Shown: positions 8,101 through 15,771 of the stretch, piece by piece
Layout of the letters: each line of letters opens with the position of its first letter
Numbering within the stretch: position 1 is the stretch's first letter
NCBI GenBank assembly: GCA_015068345.1
Contig: SVKS01000008.1
Location: forward strand, 1-50,322
Origin: Oscillospiraceae bacterium
Lineage (GTDB): Bacteria; Bacillota; Clostridia; Oscillospirales; QAMX01
DNA: 50,322 bases
Direction: 5' to 3'
Translations under genes and position numbers: made by a program
Notes under the pieces: model-generated
The model's input: the letters and a program-made list of their open reading frames with translations, nothing else
The model's database searches: none
Told to the model about the DNA's origin: nothing

Positions 8101-8109
8101 TTTTTGTCC

Positions 8110-8138
8110 TTTACTTTCCCGGGGGATTGTGATATACT
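8110..8138 (+). promoter_or_regulatory. Promoter of second tandem lipoprotein
   Basis: TTTACT (8110-8115), 17-nt spacer, TATACT (8133-8138); same layout as the first copy. Confidence 0.65.
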
Positions 8139-8209
8139 ATTTTCCAGCAGCCGGGGATAGCTGAAAATTTCCCGGCACAAAAACAAATACGGAGAGAGGT
8201 ATTTGAAAG

Positions 8210-8752
8210 ATGAAAAAGATCGTATCCCTCGCCCTGCTCCTTGCCATGATGGTTGCCATCTTTGCAAGCTGCATGGGTACCACCCCCGACGCAGCCGCAG
8301 AAGCTGCTACCGCCATCACCGTTGACGAAGTCAACTTCGCCATTCCGGTTGAAATCGACGGCGGTGAATCCACCACCTACACCATCGAACAGGCCAAGGC
8401 CCACGAGCTCACCAAGATCTACGCTTCCTACCGTTACGGCGGCGAAGATTCCTGGTCCGGCCCCCAGGTCACCACTGCCATCTTTGAAGGCGTGAAGATC
8501 AAGGACTTCCTGGCTGACATCGGTTGCCCCAACGCCACCGGTCTGACTGTTTACCACTCCGACAGCGAATGGTACAAGGAACCCTTCGAATACAGCGCTG
8601 AACTGATTCAGGAAGACGGCTCCCTCATCGCTTGGATCCAGAACAAGACCGAAATCGTGAAGAACTCCACCACCTTCGTTGCTCTGGTTTGCGAAAACGG
8701 CGGCGTCAACGATATGTGCTCCTCCATCGCCAAGATCGTTGTCCATCAGTAA
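8210..8752 (+). CDS. Tandem lipoprotein B (paralogue of the preceding gene)
   Basis: 180 residues, the same length as copy A and clearly homologous along its full length, e.g. IPVEIDGGESTTYTIEQAK, VTTAIFEGVKIKDFLADIG, LIAWIQNKTEIVKNSTTFV. Lipobox IFASC. Differences cluster in the middle (YGGEDSWSGP versus YAATESVKDP) and near the C-terminus, where copy B has extra cysteines (VCENGGVNDMCSS). The separate promoter and terminator of each copy suggest a whole-unit duplication followed by divergence of the exposed surface. Codon use in copy B is more restricted, hinting at higher expression. Confidence 0.8.
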   Translation: MKKIVSLALLLAMMVAIFASCMGTTPDAAAEAATAITVDEVNFAIPVEIDGGESTTYTIEQAKAHELTKIYASYRYGGEDSWSGPQVTTAIFEGVKIKDFLADIGCPNATGLTVYHSDSEWYKEPFEYSAELIQEDGSLIAWIQNKTEIVKNSTTFVALVCENGGVNDMCSSIAKIVVHQ

Positions 8753-8773
8753 GTTTGTTACAATTACAAACCC

Positions 8774-8800
8774 AACCGACCCACACCGGGTCGGTTTTTT
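8774..8800 (+). terminator. Terminator after lipoprotein B
   Basis: 9-bp stem (8774-8782 with 8788-8796) ending in six T. Confidence 0.87.
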
Positions 8801-8967
8801 GTTTGCAACACCGCCGTTTTCGCACAAATCGCCGATGATTCATTCGTAGGGGCGAAAACCGACCGGGTGCATCGTAGGGACGCCCGCACCATCCTGATTC
8901 TCCGTAACTTTCAACTTTCCATTTTCAACTTTCAACTTACCCCCATTCCCCGCGCCGTAAACGACCC

Positions 8968-8995
8968 GGGGCGGACGGCCAATGGCCGCCCCTAC
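8968..8995 (-). repeat. REP-like palindrome with GTAG foot (minus)
   Basis: Minus strand GTAG (8995-8992) leads into a stem GGGGCGG/CCGCCCC. Confidence 0.65.
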
Positions 8996-9113
8996 ATGAT
9001 CGCTCCGCAAATGCGGATCGATCGCATATGACCATTTTTTCGGGCCCCACCGGCCCGAAAATTTTGCTAACGCAAAACCAGGTCATTATGCCGTACCCGG
9101 TACGTTTCCCCTC

Positions 9114-9143
9114 GTAGGGGACGGGTTTCCCGGCCCGCCGTCC
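9114..9143 (+). repeat. REP-like palindrome with GTAG foot (plus)
   Basis: GTAG at 9114-9117, then stem GGACGG (9119-9124) with CCGTCC (9138-9143). Confidence 0.6.
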
Positions 9144-9192
9144 GCACCCGCAGGTGCGGCGGACCATATTTCGCACAAATCGCGCCGCCATC

Positions 9193-9218
9193 GTAGGGGC
9201 CGGCGCCCTCGACGGCCC
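9193..9218 (+). repeat. REP-like palindrome, identical to the one at 13496
   Basis: GTAG then GGGCCG/CGGCCC with a 10-nt loop; all 26 nt are identical to 13496-13521. Confidence 0.75.
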
Positions 9219-9237
9219 GCCGTCGCGGTATTGCCGC

Positions 9238-9261
9238 GGCGGGAGTAACCCCCCGCCCTAC
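9238..9261 (-). repeat. REP-like palindrome with GTAG foot (minus)
   Basis: Minus strand GTAG (9261-9258) next to stem GGCGGG/CCCGCC (9257-9252 with 9243-9238). Confidence 0.6.
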
Positions 9262-9426
9262 GGCTACACGCAAAACCAGGTCATGATACCGTACCCGGTG
9301 CGGTTTTCCTAATAAAAAACCACGCGCCGTTTTGTGGCGCGCACCAAAATTGTCCATTGTCAATTTTCAATTGTCAATTACAGAAGATCAATTGTCAATT
9401 GAAACGCATCATTTTCAACTTTTCAC

Positions 9427-9455
9427 TTGCATCCCCCCGTGGAATATTGTACAAT
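9427..9455 (+). promoter_or_regulatory. Promoter of the aldehyde dehydrogenase operon
   Basis: TTGCAT (9427-9432), 17-nt spacer, TACAAT (9450-9455). Confidence 0.7.
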
Positions 9456-9495
9456 AGAATCAACCTAATTTATATCCGAAAGGAAGGTCATTCCC

Positions 9496-10932
9496 ATGCT
9501 TATGCTCATCAACGGACAGCGGGTTCCCGCCGCCTCCGGAAAAACCTTTGATAACGTCAACCCCGCCACAGGTGAGGTGGTTTGCACCGTTCCCGCCGGG
9601 GAAGCCTGCGATTTTGAGCGTGCCGCCCTGGCCGCCAAGGCAGCCCAGCCCGCCTGGGCCGATATGCCCTTTTATAAGAGAAGCCAAATCATCTACAAAT
9701 ACACCTCTCTTGTGAGAGAACACGTGGAAGAAATTGCCCAGGCCGCCTGCGCCGAGGGTGGCAAGCGCATTGACGAATGCCGGGACGAAGTACTGACCCT
9801 TTGTATGGTGTTTGAAACCTTCACCGAAGCCGCCCACCATATGTACGGCAACACCATCCCCCTGAAGGCCGAAGCCAGAACCGAAAACGACATCATCTTC
9901 ACGGTGCATGAGCCCCTGGGTACCATCGTCACCATCACTCCCTTTAACTTCCCCATCGAGCTTTACGCCCATAAGGTTGCCCCGGCCCTGATCACCGGCA
10001 ACGCCGTCATCGCCAAGCCCGCCAGCGACACCCCCCTGGCCACCACCATGCTCACCGAACTGCTTTGGGAAGCCGGTGTCCCCGGTGGAGTCATGCAGCT
10101 TGTCACCGGCAGCGGTCGGGAAATCGGCAAATGGCTGGAAGAAACCAAGCTTGTGGACGCTGTCAGCTTCACCGGTTCCACCGAAGTGGGTTCCTCCCTG
10201 CTGGCCAGCGGTGCCAAGGAGATCCGCCGTACCTTCCTGGAACTGGGTGGCAACGACCCCTTCGTCATCTTCCCGGATGCCGACCTGGATCTTTGCGTGG
10301 CCGAAGCCCTTGGCGGACGCGCCCATAACGCCGGCCAGGTATGCTGTGCCAGCAAGCGCTACATTGTCCACGAGAGTGTGAAGGATGCCTTCGCCGAAAA
10401 GCTGGTAAAGGCCCTGTCTGCCCTGAAGCTTGGCAATCCCGCCGACCCGGCAAACGACATGGGACCCCTGATCAACGAAAAGGCCGCCATCGCCGCCATG
10501 GCCGACATTGCCCACATCATCGACCAGGGCGCCACCGTCCTTTGCGGCAACAAGCGGGAGGGTGCCTATGTTTGGCCCACCGTCCTCACCGACGTGTCCC
10601 CCGAAAACGACGTGGCAAAGGACCTGGAAGTCTTTGCCGCCCTCTTCCCCATCATCTCCTTCCAGACCTTTGACGAAGCCCTGAAGATCGCCAACCAGAC
10701 CTCCTTCGGCCTGGCCTCCACCGTCATGACCGCCGACATGAAGACCGCCATGAAGTTTGCCACCAAGGTCCAGGCGGGCACCTGCGTCATCAACGGCACC
10801 GGTGACTACCGCTCGGTCCACCAGGCTTTCGGCGGCTACAAGCACTCCGGCATGGGCCGGGAAGGCACCTCCACCACCCTGCGTGAAGTCACCCAGGAAA
10901 AGAACATCGCTCTCAAAAATATTTTGAAATAA
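9496..10932 (+). CDS. NAD(P)-dependent aldehyde dehydrogenase
   Basis: 478 residues; first ATG 9496 lies 11 nt after GGAAGG. Full-length ALDH superfamily member: ITPFNFP with N151, IAKPASDTP with K174 for cofactor binding, FTGSTEVG, LELGGNDP with the general base E249, and NAGQVCC with the nucleophile C283. It oxidises an aldehyde to the acid in the cytosol. The closest pattern is the succinate-semialdehyde/glycolaldehyde-type group, but the substrate is not readable. First gene of a three-gene operon with a Gfo/Idh/MocA oxidoreductase (15 nt downstream) and a SIS protein, suggesting a carbohydrate-derived aldehyde. Confidence 0.92.
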   Translation: MLMLINGQRVPAASGKTFDNVNPATGEVVCTVPAGEACDFERAALAAKAAQPAWADMPFYKRSQIIYKYTSLVREHVEEIAQAACAEGGKRIDECRDEVLTLCMVFETFTEAAHHMYGNTIPLKAEARTENDIIFTVHEPLGTIVTITPFNFPIELYAHKVAPALITGNAVIAKPASDTPLATTMLTELLWEAGVPGGVMQLVTGSGREIGKWLEETKLVDAVSFTGSTEVGSSLLASGAKEIRRTFLELGGNDPFVIFPDADLDLCVAEALGGRAHNAGQVCCASKRYIVHESVKDAFAEKLVKALSALKLGNPADPANDMGPLINEKAAIAAMADIAHIIDQGATVLCGNKREGAYVWPTVLTDVSPENDVAKDLEVFAALFPIISFQTFDEALKIANQTSFGLASTVMTADMKTAMKFATKVQAGTCVINGTGDYRSVHQAFGGYKHSGMGREGTSTTLREVTQEKNIALKNILK

Positions 10933-10947
10933 AAAGGGGGATTTCCT

Positions 10948-12135
10948 ATGATCCGCATTGCCATGATCGGCGTTGGTGCCATCAGTGGAATTTATCTCGA
11001 CAATATCACCAACACCTTCCGGGAAATCGAACTGCGGGGGCTTTGTGACCTGATCCCCTCCCGTGCCGAGGAAGGCTGGCGCAAGGTGCAGGATTACATT
11101 GCCGCCGGGGCCGACGCTCCTTCCCCCCGGATCTACAGCGATATGTACGAAGCCTTTGCCGACCCCGAAGTGGACGTGGTCCTCAACCTGACCCGCCCCT
11201 ACGAGCATTACGAGGTCACCAAGGCCGCATTGCTTGCAGGCAAGCACGTTTACTCCGAAAAGCCCCTGGCGGTGGACATGAACGAAGCCGACGAGCTGGT
11301 GGCTCTGGCCAAGGAAAAGGGACTCCACCTGGGCGGCGCCCCCGATACCTTCATGGGTGCCGGCATTCAGACCTGCCGCAAGCTGATCGACGACGGGGTC
11401 ATCGGCGACGTGGTGGGTGCCAACGTGGCCATGATCTGCCACGGTCACGAATCCTGGCATCCCGATCCTGAATTTTACTACAAGCGGGGCGGCGGCCCCA
11501 TGATGGACATGGGTCCCTACTACGTCACCGCCCTGGTTCAGCTCCTTGGGGAAGCCAAAGGCGTCACCGCACTGACTAAAAAGAGCTTTGATACCCGCCT
11601 GATCACCTCCAAGCCCCACTATGGCGAAACCATCACGGTGGACGTGGATACCTACCTGGCCGGCAACATCCTCTTCTCCTCTGGAGCCATTGCCTCCATC
11701 TTCACCACCTTTGACGTACACTACACCAACTCCGCCCGGTTCGAGGTTTACGGCACCAAGGGTACCCTGGTGGTCCCTGACCCCAACACCTTCGGCGGTC
11801 CCATTCTCCTCTACCGTCCCGAGGACGGCGTGGGTGCTCCCACCTCCGACCCGGGTTACCGGAAAATCGTGGTGGATCCCTACCCCGGCTACAAGGAAAT
11901 CCCCCTCATGTTCGACTATGCCCAAAACTCCCGGGCTCTGGGCCTGGCGGACATGGCAAAGGCCATTGAAACCGGCCGTCCCTGGCGTGCCGACATGACC
12001 CAGCAGCATCACGTGCTGGAGATCCTTACCAGCTTTGAAAAGGCATCGGCCTCCGGCCAGTTCTACCCCTTGAAGACCAAGTATGCCCCCACTGCCCCCA
12101 TGCAGAACAATCCCATGCACGGGATTCTGGACTAA
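10948..12135 (+). CDS. Gfo/Idh/MocA family oxidoreductase
   Basis: 395 residues behind AAAGGGGG. N-terminal Rossmann domain with IAMIGVGAISGIYLDNI, the family EKP motif in HVYSEKPLAVDMNEA (catalytic Lys), and the C-terminal domain with GGGPMMDMGPYYVTALVQLLG, the conserved Asp/His-type active-site helix. Members oxidise or reduce hydroxyls of sugars and inositols with NAD(P). The substrate is unknown here. It lies between an aldehyde dehydrogenase and a phosphosugar-isomerase-like SIS protein with short gaps (15 and 22 nt), so the three probably act on one sugar-derived substrate. Confidence 0.92.
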   Translation: MIRIAMIGVGAISGIYLDNITNTFREIELRGLCDLIPSRAEEGWRKVQDYIAAGADAPSPRIYSDMYEAFADPEVDVVLNLTRPYEHYEVTKAALLAGKHVYSEKPLAVDMNEADELVALAKEKGLHLGGAPDTFMGAGIQTCRKLIDDGVIGDVVGANVAMICHGHESWHPDPEFYYKRGGGPMMDMGPYYVTALVQLLGEAKGVTALTKKSFDTRLITSKPHYGETITVDVDTYLAGNILFSSGAIASIFTTFDVHYTNSARFEVYGTKGTLVVPDPNTFGGPILLYRPEDGVGAPTSDPGYRKIVVDPYPGYKEIPLMFDYAQNSRALGLADMAKAIETGRPWRADMTQQHHVLEILTSFEKASASGQFYPLKTKYAPTAPMQNNPMHGILD

Positions 12136-12157
12136 ACTAAAAAACGAGGTACCAACT

Positions 12158-12889
12158 ATGCTTCTGGACCGTTATCAGGCCCGTGTAGCCGAACTGTTTG
12201 CCCAGGTTCGGGAAACCCAGCGGGAAAACATCATCAAGGCGGGCACCATGATTGCCGACGCCATTGAAAAGGGAGGCAACATCTACCTTTCCGGCATCTG
12301 CCACTCCATCGAAAACGACCTGATCTACCGGGGCGGCGGCCCTATCTTCTACAAGCACTTTTCCTACAACCTGAATGTGGAAAAGAACGGCCGTGTCCGG
12401 GATCGGAGCGATCTGGATACCAACATGGAAGGCCTGGCGGCTTACGCCCTGAAGGCCTCCGACATGCGTCCCGGTGACGTTTTGATCGTGGGCTCGGTTT
12501 CAGGCCGCACTGCAAGCGTTGTGGATCTGGCTTTTGAGGCCAAAAAGATGGGCATTACCGTCATCGCCATGTCCAGCATGACCTATGCGAAGGCTGTGGA
12601 TCCGGTACATTCCAGCGGCAAAAAGCTCTACGAAATGGTGGACCTGACCCTGGATAACTGCGCCCCCGCCGCCGAAGCCATGATGGAGGTGGAGGGCATT
12701 GAGGCCCACTTCGCCGCCGCCAGCGGCATCGCCTCGGATTACATCCTCTGGAGCGTCACCTCGGTTGTGGTGGAAGAGCTGCAGAAGAAGGGTATGACTC
12801 CCGGCATTCTCAAAAGCGCCAACTTCCCCGGCGGCAACGACTACAACAAAAAGGTCATTGAACCCCACTACGCCGAATTCGGTTGGTAA
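12158..12889 (+). CDS. SIS-domain sugar isomerase-like protein (UPF0309-like)
   Basis: 243 residues from ATG 12158 (MLLDRYQARVAELF). SIS fold: GGNIYLSGICHSIENDLIYRGG, then PGDVLIVGSVSGRTASVVDLA (Ser-rich phosphate loop), VIAMSSM and HSSGKKLYEMVDLTLDN. The order and the HSSGK..Y...D..LDNC signature match UPF0309-type proteins, which bind phosphosugars. The phosphate-loop SVSGRT retains the serine/threonine pattern. No catalytic assignment is possible. Last gene of the ALDH operon. Confidence 0.87.
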   Translation: MLLDRYQARVAELFAQVRETQRENIIKAGTMIADAIEKGGNIYLSGICHSIENDLIYRGGGPIFYKHFSYNLNVEKNGRVRDRSDLDTNMEGLAAYALKASDMRPGDVLIVGSVSGRTASVVDLAFEAKKMGITVIAMSSMTYAKAVDPVHSSGKKLYEMVDLTLDNCAPAAEAMMEVEGIEAHFAAASGIASDYILWSVTSVVVEELQKKGMTPGILKSANFPGGNDYNKKVIEPHYAEFGW

Positions 12890-12900
12890 AAATACAAAAA

Positions 12901-12930
12901 AACATCGAGGCAGGTAACTGCCTCGATGTT
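12901..12930 (+). terminator. Hairpin after the SIS gene
   Basis: 13-bp perfect stem (12901-12913 with 12918-12930) with an upstream A run. The downstream U tract is poor (TATACTATTT), so termination may be partial or act in the reverse direction. Confidence 0.65.
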
Positions 12931-12950
12931 ATACTATTTGGAGAATTATA

Positions 12951-13499
12951 ATGCCAAACACGTTTATTCCACGCAAAGCATTGCGCCTCCCCTATTTTGA
13001 TTACAGCTCAGCGGGTGCTTATTTTGTTACGATTCGTCTGAAAGGGGATATTTCTCCGCTTTCTCATATCCTCTTGTCACCCTTTTCGCCGCCGGGTACA
13101 CAGCCAGATGCTCCCCCTCAAACGATTCCTCAAGCTTGCCTGACAGAGAATGGCCTTATCATCGAAAAGCATCTCTTAAACAGCAATCGAATTCCACGGG
13201 TAACCGTGGATCAATATGTCATCATGCCGGATCATATTCACGCCATACTTTTCTTTTCCAAGGATACGTCTTCTCTCCCACCTCCATCGCAAACTCCTGC
13301 CAACCAATTGTTGGCACGCACCATTGCCGCATTCAAACGGTTCTGCAACAAGGAAATGGGAATCGATATTTTTCAAAGATCTTACATGGAACATGTCATT
13401 CGAAGCGAAGCTGATTACCTGACTCGCTGCCAGTACATACTCAACAATCCCACTCGTTGGTATGAGCGGCACTCCCCCTCCCCGCATCCTCCCCGGTAG
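12951..13499 (+). CDS. REP-associated tyrosine transposase (RAYT)
   Basis: 182 residues. Y1-type HUH nuclease: AYFVTIRLKGDI near the N-terminus, HUH motif in VIMPDHIHAILFF (H95 and H97), AFKRFCNKEMG, then SYMEHVIRSEADYLTRCQYILNNPTRWYE with the candidate catalytic Tyr (Y156, or Y162). This layout, with a proline-rich insertion at ~45-60 and no partner gene, is that of RAYTs rather than complete IS200/IS605 elements. RAYTs cut single-stranded REP hairpins next to GTAG and are linked to REP spread. Its TAG stop codon is itself part of a GTAG-footed palindrome. GGAG lies 9 nt before the ATG. Confidence 0.88.
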   Translation: MPNTFIPRKALRLPYFDYSSAGAYFVTIRLKGDISPLSHILLSPFSPPGTQPDAPPQTIPQACLTENGLIIEKHLLNSNRIPRVTVDQYVIMPDHIHAILFFSKDTSSLPPPSQTPANQLLARTIAAFKRFCNKEMGIDIFQRSYMEHVIRSEADYLTRCQYILNNPTRWYERHSPSPHPPR

Positions 13500-13521
13500 G
13501 GGCCGGCGCCCTCGACGGCCC
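13496..13521 (+). repeat. REP-like palindrome overlapping the RAYT stop codon
   Basis: GTAG (13496-13499) contains the RAYT TAG stop, then stem GGGCCG/CGGCCC. Identical over 26 nt to 9193-9218. Confidence 0.75.
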
Positions 13522-13606
13522 TATGCAGAGGTTAAAAGATGAGAAAGAAGTAAATCTTGGGGAATGTGCCCCCCAAAAGAGGATATCCCATTGAAAGAGT
13601 GATCAA

Positions 13607-13632
13607 GGGACGTCGGGGGCGCCGTCCCCTAC
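13607..13632 (-). repeat. REP-like palindrome, inverted partner
   Basis: Minus strand GTAG (13632-13629) then GGGACG/CGTCCC with a 10-nt loop. Opposite in orientation to the copy at 13496, giving a BIME-like pair downstream of the RAYT. Confidence 0.7.
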
Positions 13633-13730
13633 GGCACTTATGGATTCCCCTGTCGATATGTCAAACCTTGTTGACTCGATACGTTCTCGCTTTTGCATAT
13701 CGAGCCGCAGGTATATCGAGTTGCATCGGC

Positions 13731-13773
13731 AACATATCGAAAATTCCGAAAGGGATTTTCGATATGTTTTTTG
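13731..13773 (+). terminator. Terminator downstream of RAYT region
   Basis: 14-bp perfect stem AACATATCGAAAAT/ATTTTCGATATGTT (13731-13744 with 13755-13768) with a T tract. Upstream, several CGATAT/ATATCG copies at 13650-13720 form alternative pairings. Confidence 0.8.
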
Positions 13774-13779
13774 TATTGC

Positions 13780-14841
13780 CTATGCTTCTTCGATTTCTGC
13801 CCGATCACCCCTGGCAGGATCGGAATCTCCGGCTTCTCCCATAATATCCCGGATACGGAGCATGTAGGTTTTGATGTTTCCCGGGTCATCAGCCCGAAGC
13901 TCGAACACGCGGCCACCCCGGATGTCATGCTGGTGGCAGGCATGGTAGCTCAGGAAGCCGTCGTAACCCAGCTTGATGCCGCAGTATTCCCCCACGAAGT
14001 CGTTCACATGGTCGTGTCCCGTAAAGATACCCTTCACGTCCCCCCGCTGGAGGCAGGCGGCAAAGAGACCGCTGTTGATGGGGGAACAGGCCACACTTTC
14101 CCGCATATTGCCCGCAGTACCGAAGCGCTCCGGGTGAGCCATCACCAACTTGTGTTCCGGCAGAGGAATATGCATATACATCAGAGCGGGGATCTTCCGC
14201 CCGGCATACTCCTCCAACAGGCTGGAGGTTTGGTAGTACCACATTACCTGGTCGAAATGCACCCCATCATAGCCCCCCACATGGCCATCCATGGGGTCCT
14301 CAAAATAGGTGTCTTTCGGCAAATCGTAATCTTCGCAGAAATCATCCATTCCCCGGTGCGAATCGAAACCGAACACGTTAAAAAGAATTTCCTTTCCCTG
14401 GACATCGTAAACCGGCAAAACGTAATTCCCTACCCCGGAAATTTCCCGGGGACCGGCTTTGGAAACACAGAAGGGGTAGGATTCGTAAACCTTCTGGGCC
14501 TCGGCATTGGAAAGGCCAAAGTTGTCGTCGTGGTTGCCGTAAACGTGGGCCCAGGGAATGCCAGCCCGCTCCATGGGGGCGGTAAGCCCGTCCAGCATGT
14601 GCCGGAGTTCCTCGGCGGTGGAAATATGTACCACACCGGGACCCGCAATATCGCCCCCCAAAAGCACCAGATCGGGGGTTGCTTCGTGCACCAGGGCATC
14701 CAGGGCTGCAATGGTTTTCTTGGCGGCGTAACCCACACCCCCATGGATATCCGACACCATCAGAATTTTGAATCGTCCGTCCTCCCGAAACCGGAGAGGC
14801 TGTTTGGTGGTCAAAAGTGCCTGCAATTCGCTGGATTTCAT
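13780..14841 (-). CDS. Calcineurin-like metallophosphoesterase
   Basis: 353 residues from ATG 14841 behind AGGAGG. All dinuclear-metal motifs are present: VSDIHGG (residues ~29-35), LLGGDIAGPG, VYGNHDDNFGLS, MHIPLPEHK and GIFTGHDHVNDF. The overall plan is that of cytosolic single-domain phosphoesterases in the purple-acid/Dcr2-like branch, acting on phosphomonoesters or diesters. No signal peptide, so intracellular. The substrate is unknown. Monocistronic by context: RAYT region downstream, repeats upstream. Confidence 0.9.
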   Translation of the reverse strand: MKSSELQALLTTKQPLRFREDGRFKILMVSDIHGGVGYAAKKTIAALDALVHEATPDLVLLGGDIAGPGVVHISTAEELRHMLDGLTAPMERAGIPWAHVYGNHDDNFGLSNAEAQKVYESYPFCVSKAGPREISGVGNYVLPVYDVQGKEILFNVFGFDSHRGMDDFCEDYDLPKDTYFEDPMDGHVGGYDGVHFDQVMWYYQTSSLLEEYAGRKIPALMYMHIPLPEHKLVMAHPERFGTAGNMRESVACSPINSGLFAACLQRGDVKGIFTGHDHVNDFVGEYCGIKLGYDGFLSYHACHQHDIRGGRVFELRADDPGNIKTYMLRIRDIMGEAGDSDPARGDRAEIEEA

Positions 14842-15064
14842 GGTTTGTTCCTCCTTATGGAGTATTTTCTATATTGTAACACAAGCAGCCGGAATTGTCA
14901 CCCCACAACCGTAGATTTATCCCTTGCTTCCCCCTCTTCGGCAGCAGCCCCTACGACCGCACCACCAAGCCTTCCCCCCAAGGGGAAGGGGGACAGTGGA
15001 TGAGGTGCTATCCATCGATAGACCCGGCAAAACACATCTTCCGCACCCACCGCCCACAAAAAAA
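14842..15064. other. Intergenic stretch with dispersed repeats
   Basis: No gene seen. It contains a CCTTCCCC/GGGGAAGG palindrome at 14971-14992 inside a repeat type often found between genes in gut Clostridia, plus a CCCCTAC (REP-foot-like) at 14949-14955. Confidence 0.6.
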
Positions 15065-15084
15065 GCCGCCCCTTGCAGGGCGGC
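15065..15084 (-). terminator. Terminator of the DUF1538/PII operon
   Basis: Stem GCCGCCC/GGGCGGC (15065-15071 with 15078-15084), followed on the minus strand by seven T. Confidence 0.85.
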
Positions 15085-15099
15085 AAAATCATTTTTCGT

Positions 15100-15771
15100 T
15101 TATTCTTCTTCGTCCCGTCTGCCAAATCCTGCGGCGGTATCCACCGGCAGGGAGAAGACCAGGCTTCCGGCTTCGGTCTCGGGTCCCGCATTGTGCAGGA
15201 TCTCCCGCATAATGCTTGCCTTCTTTTCGGCGGGGGCCACAATCAGTACCATTTCCTTTTCCTGGGCAATGGACATCTGGTAGAACCGCTGGGCGGTTTC
15301 GTAGCCGGTGCCCTTGCCGTGCAGGACGGTACCGCCGGTGGCGCCACCCTTGCGGGCGGCATCCATCACCATATCGGTGTAGCCCTCGTTGGCGATGGCG
15401 ATCACCAACTCATATTCATAATTCTGGCTGGGAGTGTATTTCGGGGATTGCTGTTCTCCGCTCAAATAGGACACAAACTTACCTCCTCCTACCGATTTGA
15501 CCGGCACCGTCATGACGACGCCGTTGTTGGGAATGTCAATATACATAATACGGCGCATGGCTGCAACCAGCCGGTTGCATTTGTCGTAGGTGGCAACCAT
15601 CAGCACCACCCGCCACTCTCTGGCGCCGCCGATGCCCAAAAATTCCAGCATACTCTTGGTGGCGGTGCCGCGGCCCGGCATGGATACCACCAGGGGAATT
15701 TTCAGGTGTTCGGCAATACCCGAAAGGGTTCCCATATCACCGATGGATACAATCGCAATGATAAAAAACAT
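15100..15771 (-). CDS. PII-like (GlnB-fold) regulatory protein, tandem domains
   Basis: 223 residues from ATG 15771 (MFFIIAIVSIGDMG), 8 nt after GAGGAGG. Two GlnB/PII-type ferredoxin folds in a row: the first has GTLSGIAEHLKIPLV and GTATKSMLEFLGIGG, the second YELVIAIANEGYTDMVMDAA, RKGGATGGTVLHGKGTG and IAQEKEMVLIVAPAEKK. The AARKGGATGGTVLHGKG segment is typical of PII T-loop/B-loop regions. Such proteins bind nucleotides and gate membrane proteins. The TGATG overlap with the upstream DUF1538 gene argues that this membrane protein is its target. Confidence 0.82.
   Translation of the reverse strand: MFFIIAIVSIGDMGTLSGIAEHLKIPLVVSMPGRGTATKSMLEFLGIGGAREWRVVLMVATYDKCNRLVAAMRRIMYIDIPNNGVVMTVPVKSVGGGKFVSYLSGEQQSPKYTPSQNYEYELVIAIANEGYTDMVMDAARKGGATGGTVLHGKGTGYETAQRFYQMSIAQEKEMVLIVAPAEKKASIMREILHNAGPETEAGSLVFSLPVDTAAGFGRRDEEE

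Larger units (their letters stand above)
8801..9426. repeat. Gene-free mosaic of REP-like palindromes and short repeats
   Basis: No credible gene. It contains four GTAG-footed palindromes (listed separately) and a 34-nt direct repeat at 9071-9104 and 9269-9302 (31 of 34 identical). It also has runs of the type AACTTTCAACTTTCCATTTTC (8906-8938) and ATTGTCAATTTTCAATTGTC (9357-9400). Such mosaics are common between genes in gut Clostridia. Confidence 0.8.

Noticed and set aside
9460-12120. Very long open frame on the minus strand opposite the ALDH/Gfo-Idh genes
   Set aside because: It is antisense to two genes with complete catalytic motifs, is Gly/His/Val-rich, has no ribosome-binding site and no family pattern; it arises from third-position GC bias.
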